Positions 1 to 5,420 of a stretch of DNA of 13,819 nucleotides are shown one piece after another (position 1 is the first letter of the stretch; every line of letters begins with the position of its first letter). Both the position numbers and the translations under genes were made by a program. Source of the DNA: Chthoniobacter flavus (GTDB lineage Bacteria > Verrucomicrobiota > Verrucomicrobiia > Chthoniobacterales > Terrimicrobiaceae); contig CAMBAQ010000035.1 of the NCBI GenBank assembly GCA_945863785.1, positions 1 through 13,819 on the forward strand, read 5' to 3'. The notes below the pieces were generated by a model. It searched no databases. It was not told the DNA's origin and saw only the letters and a list, made by a program, of their open reading frames with translations.

Positions 1-825
1 GGTTGTCGTTGAAGCCTCGGTGTTGATCGTGGCTGAAACACGCACGACGGCATTTCCCGGACCTAGGACTTTCGCGAGCATTGTTTCAACTTTTGCTGTA
101 AGGTAATCCTCCGTTTGTTGGCGGTATTTGACTTGGCTGGAAGCGGATCCAAGCTGGGGATCTGATTTAAGGTCTTCGGAGAGAACGTTGCCGGCATTGT
201 CTATGACCGCCACATCGTCCAATTTGAGGCCCTCTACAGAACTGGCCACAAGCGAGCGAATCGAATTAACGGCTTGGGTGTCGAGTTTCGAGCTGCCTGT
301 ATCAACAAAGACAGATGCGGTTGGGCGGGAGTCGGTTGTTTTTACGAGCAAGCGGCTTTCAGGCATGACCACCATCACTCGTGCCGACTTGACGCCTTTC
401 ATTTGAGCCACGGTGCGGCTCAATTCTCCTTGGAGGGCGCGAGAGTAATTGGTGCGTTGAACGAAATCACTGATACCAAAATTGCTGCGGTCGAAGATTT
501 CAAATCCTACCCCATCGGAATTTGGAAGGCCTTTGGCGGCGAGATCCATGCGAACACGATACACATCGCTCGCAGGGACATAGATCGAGGTTCCACCACC
601 GCGAAGTTCAAATTTGATGTTCTTTTCTTCAAGGGCAGTGACCACTTCGGATGCTTCTTTTTCGCCCAACTTTCCGTAAAGAAGCTTCATGTCCGGACTC
701 TGAGCCCAGAACATTAATGCTCCAATTCCGGCTACAACAGCCACTGCCGCAGCGGATACAATGACTCGCTGTGGAGTGCCTAACTCAGTCCATATTTTAG
801 TGATCTGCTGGAAAAACTGTTTCAT
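1..825 (-). CDS. fliF: Flagellar M-ring protein FliF, N-terminal half (partial at left edge)
   Basis: FliF forms the MS ring of the flagellar basal body in the inner membrane, the platform for the rotor and the flagellar type III export apparatus. The frame is open from ATG 825 to the window edge, giving 275 residues, about half the usual ~550; the C-terminal half with the second membrane segment and the FliG-binding tail lies outside. After a short cytoplasmic start (MKQFFQQITKIW) there is a hydrophobic membrane segment at about residues 21-40. The periplasmic ring-building region follows, with family-typical stretches such as YVPASDVYRVRMDLAAKGLP and FEIFDRSNFGISDFVQRTNY. It is the fourth gene of flgB-flgC-fliE-fliF, 44 nt after fliE. 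No Shine-Dalgarno sequence is visible before the ATG. Identification is firm from the conserved segments and the gene order. Confidence 0.95.
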   Translation of the reverse strand, partial: MKQFFQQITKIWTELGTPQRVIVSAAAVAVVAGIGALMFWAQSPDMKLLYGKLGEKEASEVVTALEEKNIKFELRGGGTSIYVPASDVYRVRMDLAAKGLPNSDGVGFEIFDRSNFGISDFVQRTNYSRALQGELSRTVAQMKGVKSARVMVVMPESRLLVKTTDSRPTASVFVDTGSSKLDTQAVNSIRSLVASSVEGLKLDDVAVIDNAGNVLSEDLKSDPQLGSASSQVKYRQQTEDYLTAKVETMLAKVLGPGNAVVRVSATINTEASTTT

Positions 826-869
826 CAGTGGGAAGGGACGGCAGTGACTTCAAGTACGCTCATGAAAAC

Positions 870-1235
870 TCAGACTTGAGCACGCATGAGTTCTTGGTAG
901 CTCTCCACAAGCTTGTTGCGAAGTTCGACCATGAGGGTGAAGGCAACGCTCGATTCTTGTCCTGCGATAACGGCTTGATGTAGATTGGTGGACTCGCCGG
1001 TCATGACTTTGTTTTTCTCGGTTGCTGAGACCTTCATCTTCGAGTCCACGTCATTTACAAATTTTTTCATCATCGTACCAAAGGGATCTTCTCCGACTCC
1101 TTGAGTCGCGCCTGAAGCGAGGCCCGCTTCCTTCAAGCCACCTGTTTTCTCTAGGTCGGCTTGAAAGTTGCGCATGGTCAATGGCGCGGCGGCTCCAGTG
1201 AAGCTATTTGCAGGAATAGAGGAGATGGGTATCAT
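870..1235 (-). CDS. fliE: Flagellar hook-basal body complex protein FliE
   Basis: FliE is the small adaptor between the MS ring/export gate and the proximal rod. The protein is 121 aa, close to the family's usual ~100-120. The last ~60 residues carry the signature: a helix with TGESTNLHQAVIAGQESSVAF followed by a C-terminal helix ending in ELRNKLVESYQELMRAQV, which matches the canonical rNKlveAYqEimrMqv ending. The N-terminal third is less conserved and rich in Gly, Ala and Thr. It sits 22 nt downstream of flgC and 44 nt upstream of fliF. The ATG is preceded by an AT-rich stretch (TTTTATAATATT) with no Shine-Dalgarno-like purine tract. Confidence 0.94.
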   Translation of the reverse strand: MIPISSIPANSFTGAAAPLTMRNFQADLEKTGGLKEAGLASGATQGVGEDPFGTMMKKFVNDVDSKMKVSATEKNKVMTGESTNLHQAVIAGQESSVAFTLMVELRNKLVESYQELMRAQV

Positions 1236-1257
1236 AATATTATAAAATTAAATGGGG

Positions 1258-1668
1258 TTATCTTCCGATGGCGAGGGCTTGGGTGGCGAGTTGGCGGGCA
1301 TTGCGCACCACTGCTAAATTGGCTTCGTAAGAACGGGTTGCGGTCATCATGTCCACCATTTCAAAGGCCACGTTTACATTTGGCATTTGTACGTTGCCGT
1401 CTTCATCCGCGTGTGGGTGCTGTGGGTTGTTGATCAGTTCGCCCAGCGATTTGTCGGCCGAGATTTCGGAAACTCGGACGCCCTGAAGACCATTTCCATT
1501 TGCGGCGTCTAGCATGGATTCAAAGGCCACAATCTTACGCTGGTAGGGCTTGCCGTCGATGCCCTTCGTTGTATTGGCATTGGCTATGTTCTGGGAAGTG
1601 ATATCGACCCGAACTTTTTCAGCGTCGAGGGCGCTGCCGGTGATGCTACTAGCTCCTAGAATATTCAT
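1258..1668 (-). CDS. flgC: Flagellar proximal rod protein FlgC
   Basis: FlgC is one of the proximal rod proteins, exported through the flagellar type III apparatus and assembled above FliE. It is 136 aa, the normal family size. The N-terminal rod/hook signature is clear at residues ~8-37 (SITGSALDAEKVRVDITSQN, then IANANTT), as is the C-terminal heptad helix with VDMMTATRSYEANLAVVRNA, where this class of axial proteins has mvdmm.asRaYeaN. It lies 20 nt after flgB and 22 nt before fliE, an operon-like spacing. The start ATG is preceded by CCCCCAATTAAAAT, an A-rich initiation region with no Shine-Dalgarno match. Confidence 0.96.
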   Translation of the reverse strand: MNILGASSITGSALDAEKVRVDITSQNIANANTTKGIDGKPYQRKIVAFESMLDAANGNGLQGVRVSEISADKSLGELINNPQHPHADEDGNVQMPNVNVAFEMVDMMTATRSYEANLAVVRNARQLATQALAIGR

Positions 1669-1688
1669 ATTTTAATTGGGGGTAGAAA

Positions 1689-2078
1689 TTAAGCGCTGCG
1701 ACCTGTGATAGCGACTCGCAGTTGCTTGAGCGAGCCACTGGCAAACTGGGTGAGTGCGTCAAAATTCATTGTGTTGGTCGTCAATTTGAGTAATTCGGAA
1801 TCAAGTTGGACGTTGTTTCCGTCTGCGCGTGTTGACGGTGTGAGGTTGTCCACTTCGGTTGAGGGTTCAAGGGCAGAGATTTTGTCTGCTTCGCGTCCGT
1901 CGATGGTTTTAATGAGCTCCTGCTCAAAGGATCGTCCTAAATCGACCCGCTTGTAGCCTGGGGTTGAGACGTTGGCGATATTGCTCGCGATGGCCGCGTG
2001 GCGGAGGGCCGCGACGTCCATCATTTTTTTAACAGCCGTGTAATTATCGCTGTTGAAGAGTGAGGCAACCATTTCCAT
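1689..2078 (-). CDS. flgB: Flagellar proximal rod protein FlgB
   Basis: FlgB is the proximal-most rod subunit and starts the flgB-flgC-fliE-fliF operon. It is 129 aa, typical for the family. Residues ~21-45 contain the rod signature LRHAAIASNIANVSTPGYKR. The middle is variable, and the C-terminal helix (NTMNFDALTQFASGSLKQLR) resembles the usual FlgB ending. Two in-frame ATGs lie close together (2078 and 2072). The first gives MEMVASLF and the second MVASLF. I use 2078, but the predicted sigma-54 transcript starts about 2080, so initiation would be nearly leaderless and the second ATG is a real alternative. No Shine-Dalgarno sequence is apparent. Confidence 0.95.
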   Translation of the reverse strand: MEMVASLFNSDNYTAVKKMMDVAALRHAAIASNIANVSTPGYKRVDLGRSFEQELIKTIDGREADKISALEPSTEVDNLTPSTRADGNNVQLDSELLKLTTNTMNFDALTQFASGSLKQLRVAITGRSA

Positions 2079-2090
2079 GTTGGATTACCT

Positions 2091-2106
2091 AGCATACCCT
2101 GTGCCA
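2091..2106 (-). promoter_or_regulatory. Sigma-54 (-24/-12) promoter of flgB operon
   Basis: Read on the minus strand this is TGGCACAGGGTATGCT. It keeps the invariant GG-N10-GC spacing and matches the TGGCACG-N4-TTGCW consensus at all but two informative positions. The C of the -12 GC is at 2092, placing the transcript start near 2080, only about 2 nt before the flgB ATG. RpoN control of basal-body genes is well established in many flagellar hierarchies. The element, its orientation and its distance from flgB are seen directly; transcription itself is inferred. Confidence 0.75.
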
Positions 2107-2178
2107 TCTTCCGTTAACTTCTCAAGTGCCTCATCCGACCGATATCCGTGGCAGATCATGCCTAAATCGGAACCCCTC

Positions 2179-2199
2179 AAGCGGCAGAAATTGCCGTTT
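2179..2199. repeat. 8-bp inverted repeat upstream of flgB promoter, possible activator site or hairpin
   Basis: AAGCGGCA-GAAAT-TGCCGTTT forms an 8-bp stem (one G-T pair) with a 5-nt loop. Its centre is about 110 nt upstream of the predicted flgB transcription start, the distance at which sigma-54 enhancer-binding proteins often bind. It is not followed by a clean T-tract on the minus strand, so it does not look like a terminator for the 176-aa gene; on the plus strand a run of seven T appears only 15 nt later. Function is inferred from position only. Confidence 0.3.
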
Positions 2200-2361
2200 T
2201 GAATAGAAGTAAATTTTTTTCTAGTCTCATGAACGAGAGACAAGATACAGGTCGTCGAAAGATGCTACTGCGGCGGAGTCAGAGAAATGAAACTCCGATC
2301 AAGTCCTCACGGGTGACTAAGCTCAAGCCGTTTGGCCTGATTGGGGAATTCTCCGCGCGTC

Positions 2362-2892
2362 TTACAGGCAATGAGTTGACCTGCCGCCGGGAACGATGTG
2401 CAGATATCCGGCATTCGTGCCCTGATTCATTCCTCCTGGGCCCTGTGGATAGGCCACTTTGACGCTATCCATAATCTGGAGGGCTTTTTGTGAGGTTTCT
2501 TTGAGGTTGCCCTCTAAGTTTACGACATGTTCTACGCCATCCGCCGTTTTGACCGACACATTTCCATCGGAAAGAAACTTCAAGTCAAACGCCTCAGATC
2601 GGCCGCCTGTGATCGCAGATACTTCGGGTGACTGGAGAATTTTTTGAGAGATTTGATTAAGTGTCATCTCGGCATCGCCGCGATTACCTATGCCTTGGCC
2701 CTGAAGAAAATTAGCGTTTTTCACCTGGGGAGACGAGGCCACTTTCGCCATCATTTGAGCAAACGCGGCCTTCTTAGCTGCATTCGCATTAGCCTCTGAA
2801 GCGGTTTTTGCATTATCGCCGGCGTTGGTTGCCGCATTGCTGAGAAGATTGGAACCAACTTTGGCTGCCGTGAGTGCGAGAAGTGGAAACAT
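2362..2892 (-). CDS. Unrecognised 176-aa protein with a sigma-54 promoter, candidate flagellar protein
   Basis: I do not recognise a family. The protein begins with a hydrophobic stretch (MFPLLALTAAKVGSNLLSNA), then an Ala/Asn/Lys-rich, probably helical or disordered segment to about residue 55. The folded-looking remainder contains TLNQISQKILQSPEVSAITG and a beta-rich run (FDLKFLSDGNVSVKTADGVE). There is no strong signal-peptidase site. The amphipathic Ala/Asn-rich N-terminus would suit a substrate of flagellar type III export, but that is inference. The gene lies directly upstream of flgB on the same strand with a 283-nt gap and its own perfect sigma-54 promoter, so it is probably part of the flagellar regulon. 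Start ATG 2892 is the only sensible one; the next Met is near residue 47. There is no Shine-Dalgarno sequence. Confidence 0.75.
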   Translation of the reverse strand: MFPLLALTAAKVGSNLLSNAATNAGDNAKTASEANANAAKKAAFAQMMAKVASSPQVKNANFLQGQGIGNRGDAEMTLNQISQKILQSPEVSAITGGRSEAFDLKFLSDGNVSVKTADGVEHVVNLEGNLKETSQKALQIMDSVKVAYPQGPGGMNQGTNAGYLHIVPGGRSTHCL

Positions 2893-2903
2893 GGCTTTAA
2901 GTC

Positions 2904-2919
2904 AGCAAAAGGCGTGCCA
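2904..2919 (-). promoter_or_regulatory. Perfect-consensus sigma-54 promoter of the 176-aa gene
   Basis: The minus strand reads TGGCACGCCTTTTGCT, matching TGGCACG-N4-TTGCW at every informative position. The C of the -12 GC is 13 nt from the A of the ATG at 2892, so the predicted transcript would start at about 2893, essentially at the start codon. About 100 nt further upstream (3006-3018) is a small inverted repeat, TCCG-TTAAC-CGGA, at a distance compatible with an activator site but too short to be convincing alone. Confidence 0.85.
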
Positions 2920-3158
2920 ATTACGGAATGCGCAAAAAATTCCCATTCGCCCCTTAACTTTTCCAACGATCCTTACGAGCAACACCACATTTCAAAAATT
3001 AAAACTCCGTTAACCGGACACCATTGAAAAAAATTGAAAAACATCTAAACCCGCACGTGACTATGTCGATAATTGAGGACAGCGCTAATCCGCCGTCAGT
3101 GAGGTCAAACACTGAATCAAAATGGCCCGACAGTTTCGCAGGATCGTTCAAATTGTCC
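2920..3158. other. Intergenic region between the divergent 176-aa gene and vapBC
   Basis: No credible gene is seen here. The region is AT-rich around 2985-3050, with several A-runs, and contains the short palindrome at 3006-3018. It separates a minus-strand flagellar gene from the plus-strand toxin-antitoxin island and probably marks the island's left boundary. An upstream in-frame ATG at 3122 would add 25 residues to VapB but lies before the apparent vapB promoter and is not used. Confidence 0.5.
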
Positions 3159-3187
3159 TTGCCGTCGCTGCAGTATGGCCATATTTA
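3159..3187 (+). promoter_or_regulatory. Sigma-70-type promoter of vapBC with overlapping palindromic operator
   Basis: TTGCCG (3159-3164) and TATTTA (3182-3187) are separated by exactly 17 nt, a good housekeeping promoter. The inverted repeat TATGGC (3174-3179) / GCCATA (3192-3197) straddles the -10 box and ends on the vapB start codon. That is the expected place for autoregulation by a VapB antitoxin. The transcript would begin around 3194, 2-4 nt before the ATG, so vapB would be near-leaderless. Promoter and palindrome are seen; autoregulation is known for the family and inferred here. Confidence 0.6.
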
Positions 3188-3196
3188 TATAGCCAT

Positions 3197-3418
3197 ATGA
3201 AGACAACAATAGAACTTCCTGACGCGATTTTGGAGCGCACCAAGGTGGCTGCTGCCCGTCGCCGCACCTCAATGAAAAATTTGGTGATTCAAGGGCTTGA
3301 GATGGTTCTTCAAGATGAAGTGACTCCTGCCCCTCCTACCGAGGCGTTGGCTCGGCTTCGTGGAGGTTACCACTTGGGTGGCCATCCAATGACCCGCGAG
3401 GAGATGCATGCCCGCTGA
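3197..3418 (+). CDS. vapB: VapB-type antitoxin
   Basis: This is a 73-aa antitoxin for the VapC ribonuclease encoded next to it. The N-terminus MKTTIELPDAILERTKVAAA is a typical ribbon-helix-helix DNA-binding start (beta strand, then helix), followed by a second helix with RRTSMKNLVIQGLEM. The C-terminal part (residues ~45-73) is Pro-rich then basic, as expected for the toxin-wrapping tail. Start 3197 is chosen because the protein then begins exactly at the RHH strand and follows the promoter. The gene overlaps vapC by 11 nt, indicating translational coupling. The pair is probably autoregulated through the palindrome at the promoter. Confidence 0.87.
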   Translation: MKTTIELPDAILERTKVAAARRRTSMKNLVIQGLEMVLQDEVTPAPPTEALARLRGGYHLGGHPMTREEMHAR

Positions 3419-3824
3419 TCGCTTTCTGGATGCAAACATCCTTCTCTACGCCTACGACTTGGATGCCCCAGCCAAGCGGGCTGTCGCGAGGGCCATCCTT
3501 GAGGAGGCGATGCTCCAACCTAGCCGCACAGCCCTGAGTGTGCAGGTGCTGCAAGAATTTCATTTCAATTTTGTTCGAAGCGGCCACGCAGTTGCTGAGG
3601 CTACCTTGATCGTAGGAGATTTCTTCTGTTGGACAGTCATTGAAAATTCATTGGACCTCTTTCAGCGAGGGCTAAGGCTCCAGTCTCGATGGCAGATCTC
3701 GCTCTGGGATGCCATGATCTTGGCGGCTGCCGAAAGCAGCGGTGCTCGCGAGCTTCTCTCAGAAGACCTCAACCATGGCCAGAGTTACGGGCAGGTTTGT
3801 GTTATTAACCCATTCCTCGCATAG
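3408..3824 (+). CDS. vapC: VapC-type PIN-domain ribonuclease toxin
   Basis: VapC toxins are Mg-dependent PIN-fold ribonucleases, usually cutting tRNA or rRNA, held inactive by VapB. This one is 138 aa, normal length. The acidic active-site residues are in place: D8 in FLDANILLYAYD, E50 in VLQEF, D101 in SLWDAMILAAAE, and D120 in LLSEDLNHGQ. All four acidic positions are present, so the toxin looks intact. The start overlaps the end of vapB, and a GAGGAG tract ends 4 nt before the ATG, one of the few good Shine-Dalgarno-like sites in the window; it also encodes Glu-Glu of VapB. Target RNA cannot be told from sequence. Confidence 0.92.
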   Translation: MPADRFLDANILLYAYDLDAPAKRAVARAILEEAMLQPSRTALSVQVLQEFHFNFVRSGHAVAEATLIVGDFFCWTVIENSLDLFQRGLRLQSRWQISLWDAMILAAAESSGARELLSEDLNHGQSYGQVCVINPFLA

Positions 3825-4371
3825 ATTTTCAAAACATGGTTGTTGAAGGGGGCAGCAAGAGCCGGGGCTCAGATGATTCTTAACATTGTTGTTTAACCCG
3901 AAAACGGATTTTTAGACAGGATGGCAGATTCGTAAGCGAAGCGAAGAACACCCTCGAGATAGTGCATAACGAAAGGGAAAGACTACAGTGTAGCCCAGGA
4001 TGGGCAACCGAAGCGCAGCGTAGAAAGAATGCCGAAGGCACCCCAAAGGATTCACAGGAATTCCTTAAGGGTTTCTGATGTCCCACAAAAATGGATCCTT
4101 ATGGAATTGCAAAATAACTGATTCTCTGTGCTCTCTGTGTCCTTTGACTCACTACGCTCACTCCTTCAGAGTTGCCTTCGGCAATCTATCTCCCTTTGGT
4201 CGCTTGTGGTCAATTCTGCTGAATTCGGGTTTAATTAAGATGGGGTTACGATATGTGGCATATCCTTATTCGCGCAGTTCCTAAGAGGATCAAAAATAGG
4301 CGGTTACAAGTAGTTGTTACAAGAAACGGTGTTAAAAAGTCTTGCGGAGTGGTTCAGTCGATAGAAATCTT
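3825..4371. other. Non-coding stretch with multiple small hairpins, possible dispersed-repeat remnant
   Basis: No credible gene is visible in 547 nt between vapC and the orphan antitoxin. The stretch contains two back-to-back small palindromes (CTACA-G-TGTAG at 3983-3993 and GCCCA-GGA-TGGGC at 3993-4005), a further hairpin TTGCC-TTC-GGCAA at 4172-4184, and a near-tandem TCTCTGTG repeat at 4123-4130/4132-4139. GCGAAGCG-type runs lie around 3937 and 4010. From memory, the style resembles intergenic repeat sequence seen in planctomycete and verrucomicrobial genomes, but only a database search can show that. A GTTACAAG repeat occurs at ~4303 and ~4314. Confidence 0.4.
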
Positions 4372-4581
4372 ATGCGCACTGTGATGGAGATTGAGAAAGC
4401 GATTGAAAAACTGCCAACCGATGAGTTGTTTGAATTAACGCATTGGATTTCGTCGCGATTTTCCGATGCATGGGATCGCCAGATTGAAGTCGATATCCGC
4501 TCGGGACGATTGGACGATGTGGCAGCGGAGCCGCTTCGAGAGCATCGTGCGGGTGGTTCCCGGGGAATTCCCTATGGATGA
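4372..4581 (+). CDS. Orphan antitoxin-like protein (toxin partner missing)
   Basis: This 69-aa protein begins MRTVMEIEKAIEKLPTDELF and continues with the segment WDRQIEVDIRSGRLDDVAAE and LREHRAG. It fits the small antitoxins that normally precede RelE/ParE-fold toxins and share a D.qIe.Di.sGrLd...eeal.e.raG C-terminus; family assignment is from memory of that pattern. The stop overlaps ATGA at 4578, the usual coupling to a toxin, but the following frame reads only 18 residues (MNSKGSSEDRG...) before stopping at 4632-4634, and runs straight into a DUF1573 gene fragment. The toxin is therefore missing. The N-terminus is nearly identical to that of the antitoxin at 4830. Start 4372 is chosen for that match; no Shine-Dalgarno sequence is seen. 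Confidence 0.72.
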   Translation: MRTVMEIEKAIEKLPTDELFELTHWISSRFSDAWDRQIEVDIRSGRLDDVAAEPLREHRAGGSRGIPYG

Positions 4582-4592
4582 ACAGTAAAGGA

Positions 4593-4762
4593 TCATCCGA
4601 AGATCGGGGTTGGAACGAGGACAAGTACGCTTAACTCTAATTGCTTTCTGGTGGGGTGATTTGTCTCGAGCGTGATCTTGTCCCCATACTGGCCGGGCTC
4701 GAAGCGGTCCTCCAGATTGGCTGTGACCTGAAAGGCGTTTTCATCAGGAGGTTTTTCCCAGT
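4593..4762 (-). pseudogene. 161-nt DUF1573-family gene fragment, paralogous to the gene at 5421-6391
   Basis: Positions 4601-4761 align without gaps to 5702-5862 with 145 of 161 bases identical, including 61 consecutive identical bases (4671-4731). On the minus strand the open frame is kept, reading WEKPPDENAFQVTANLEDRF... and ending at a TGA (4595-4593) just past the homologous part. By my count, nine of the sixteen differences are synonymous and most of the rest conservative (D/E, Y/F, V/L), so the fragment appears to come from a paralog that diverged under selection. It has no start codon, signal peptide or promoter. It occupies the place where the toxin for the antitoxin at 4372 would be expected. 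Confidence 0.85.
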
Positions 4763-4829
4763 TTTTTTAATTTATGGGTCGTGAGAAAAATGACTTGTCC
4801 GAGGCCGCGAAAAAGCCGATAGAGGAGTT

Positions 4830-5027
4830 ATGAGCACAGTCATGGAAATCGAAAAAGCGATTGACCAATTACCCGCTCCAGAATTTCGCATATTAGCGGC
4901 ATGGATTGAGAAGCGTCAGGAGCATTTGAGCGGTGAGTGCGCGATGTTGAGTCAGGACTCATTGGCTGTGGACTGGAATAAACCTGAGGAGGATGCTGCA
5001 TGGATTCACCTTCAGTCGGATCAATAG
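4830..5027 (+). CDS. Antitoxin of the MazF/PemK-like pair
   Basis: This 65-aa protein lies directly before, and overlaps by 28 nt, a MazF-family toxin. The N-terminus MSTVMEIEKAIDQLPAPEFR is almost the same as that of the orphan antitoxin at 4372. The C-terminus (LAVDWNKPEEDAAWIHLQ) is quite different and resembles the acidic, Trp-containing toxin-binding tail of MazE-like antitoxins (la.dW..pEEd.Aw..L). The likely arrangement is an N-terminal dimerisation/DNA-binding part and a C-terminal toxin-neutralising tail. An AGAGGAG tract precedes the ATG by 2 nt. Confidence 0.85.
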   Translation: MSTVMEIEKAIDQLPAPEFRILAAWIEKRQEHLSGECAMLSQDSLAVDWNKPEEDAAWIHLQSDQ

Positions 5028-5344
5028 TCCTGCTGCCCTTCCCCTTCTCAGATCTCTCGAATTCAAAAATCCGGCCCGCTGTGATCTTGGCCGTCGCTGG
5101 AAGGGAAGATTGGATTTTGTGTCAAATTACCAGCAAGGCATACGCCGATTCGACTGCGGTGGAACTAAAAGACTCAGATTTTGAGTTGGGCGGTCTTCGG
5201 TTGGTGAGCTATGCAAGGCCTTCAAAATTGTTCACCGCCAGTGGCGGAATCTTTCTTTCGCTAGCCGGGCAGCTTGGCACGGAGAAAATATCGGAAATCT
5301 TGCAAAGGGTGGTGGGCTTATTTGTATTCCCGAATTCCAGATAA
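5000..5344 (+). CDS. mazF: MazF/PemK-family endoribonuclease toxin
   Basis: MazF-family toxins are sequence-specific endoribonucleases of the SH3-like CcdB/MazF fold. The protein is 114 aa, the usual length. The N-terminus VGSIVLLPFPFSDLSNSKIR followed by PAVIL is the family hallmark, including the conserved R25-P26. LCQITSK and the downstream LVSYARPSKLFT strand are also typical. It is preceded by its antitoxin, with a 28-nt overlap, and a GAGGAGG tract 7 nt before the ATG makes a strong Shine-Dalgarno site inside the antitoxin gene. No truncation is visible, so the toxin looks functional. Start 5000 fits the family start exactly. Confidence 0.93.
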   Translation: MDSPSVGSIVLLPFPFSDLSNSKIRPAVILAVAGREDWILCQITSKAYADSTAVELKDSDFELGGLRLVSYARPSKLFTASGGIFLSLAGQLGTEKISEILQRVVGLFVFPNSR

Positions 5345-5420
5345 AAGGCACCGCGGTGATGGAGAAATTAATTGAAACTTTTGTCTAATTGAGGGGGCAA
5401 AACAGGGGCAGTAAACGGCT

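Noticed and set aside
274..717. Plus-strand 147-aa frame within fliF
   Set aside because: It is antisense to conserved FliF coding sequence and has no domain resemblance.
2199..2462. Plus-strand open frame upstream of flgB
   Set aside because: It overlaps the 3' end of the 176-aa gene on the other strand, has no recognisable domain, and no promoter or start context; its Arg/Ser-rich composition looks like chance translation.
2110..3014. Shared 9-mer TCCGTTAAC at 2110-2118 and 3006-3014 as a common activator site
   Set aside because: The two copies lie at different distances from their promoters (about -35 and -115), and a 9-mer match is not significant here.
3122..3196. Longer VapB start at 3122
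   Set aside because: The extra 25 residues precede the RHH fold's first strand and lie across the predicted promoter and operator.
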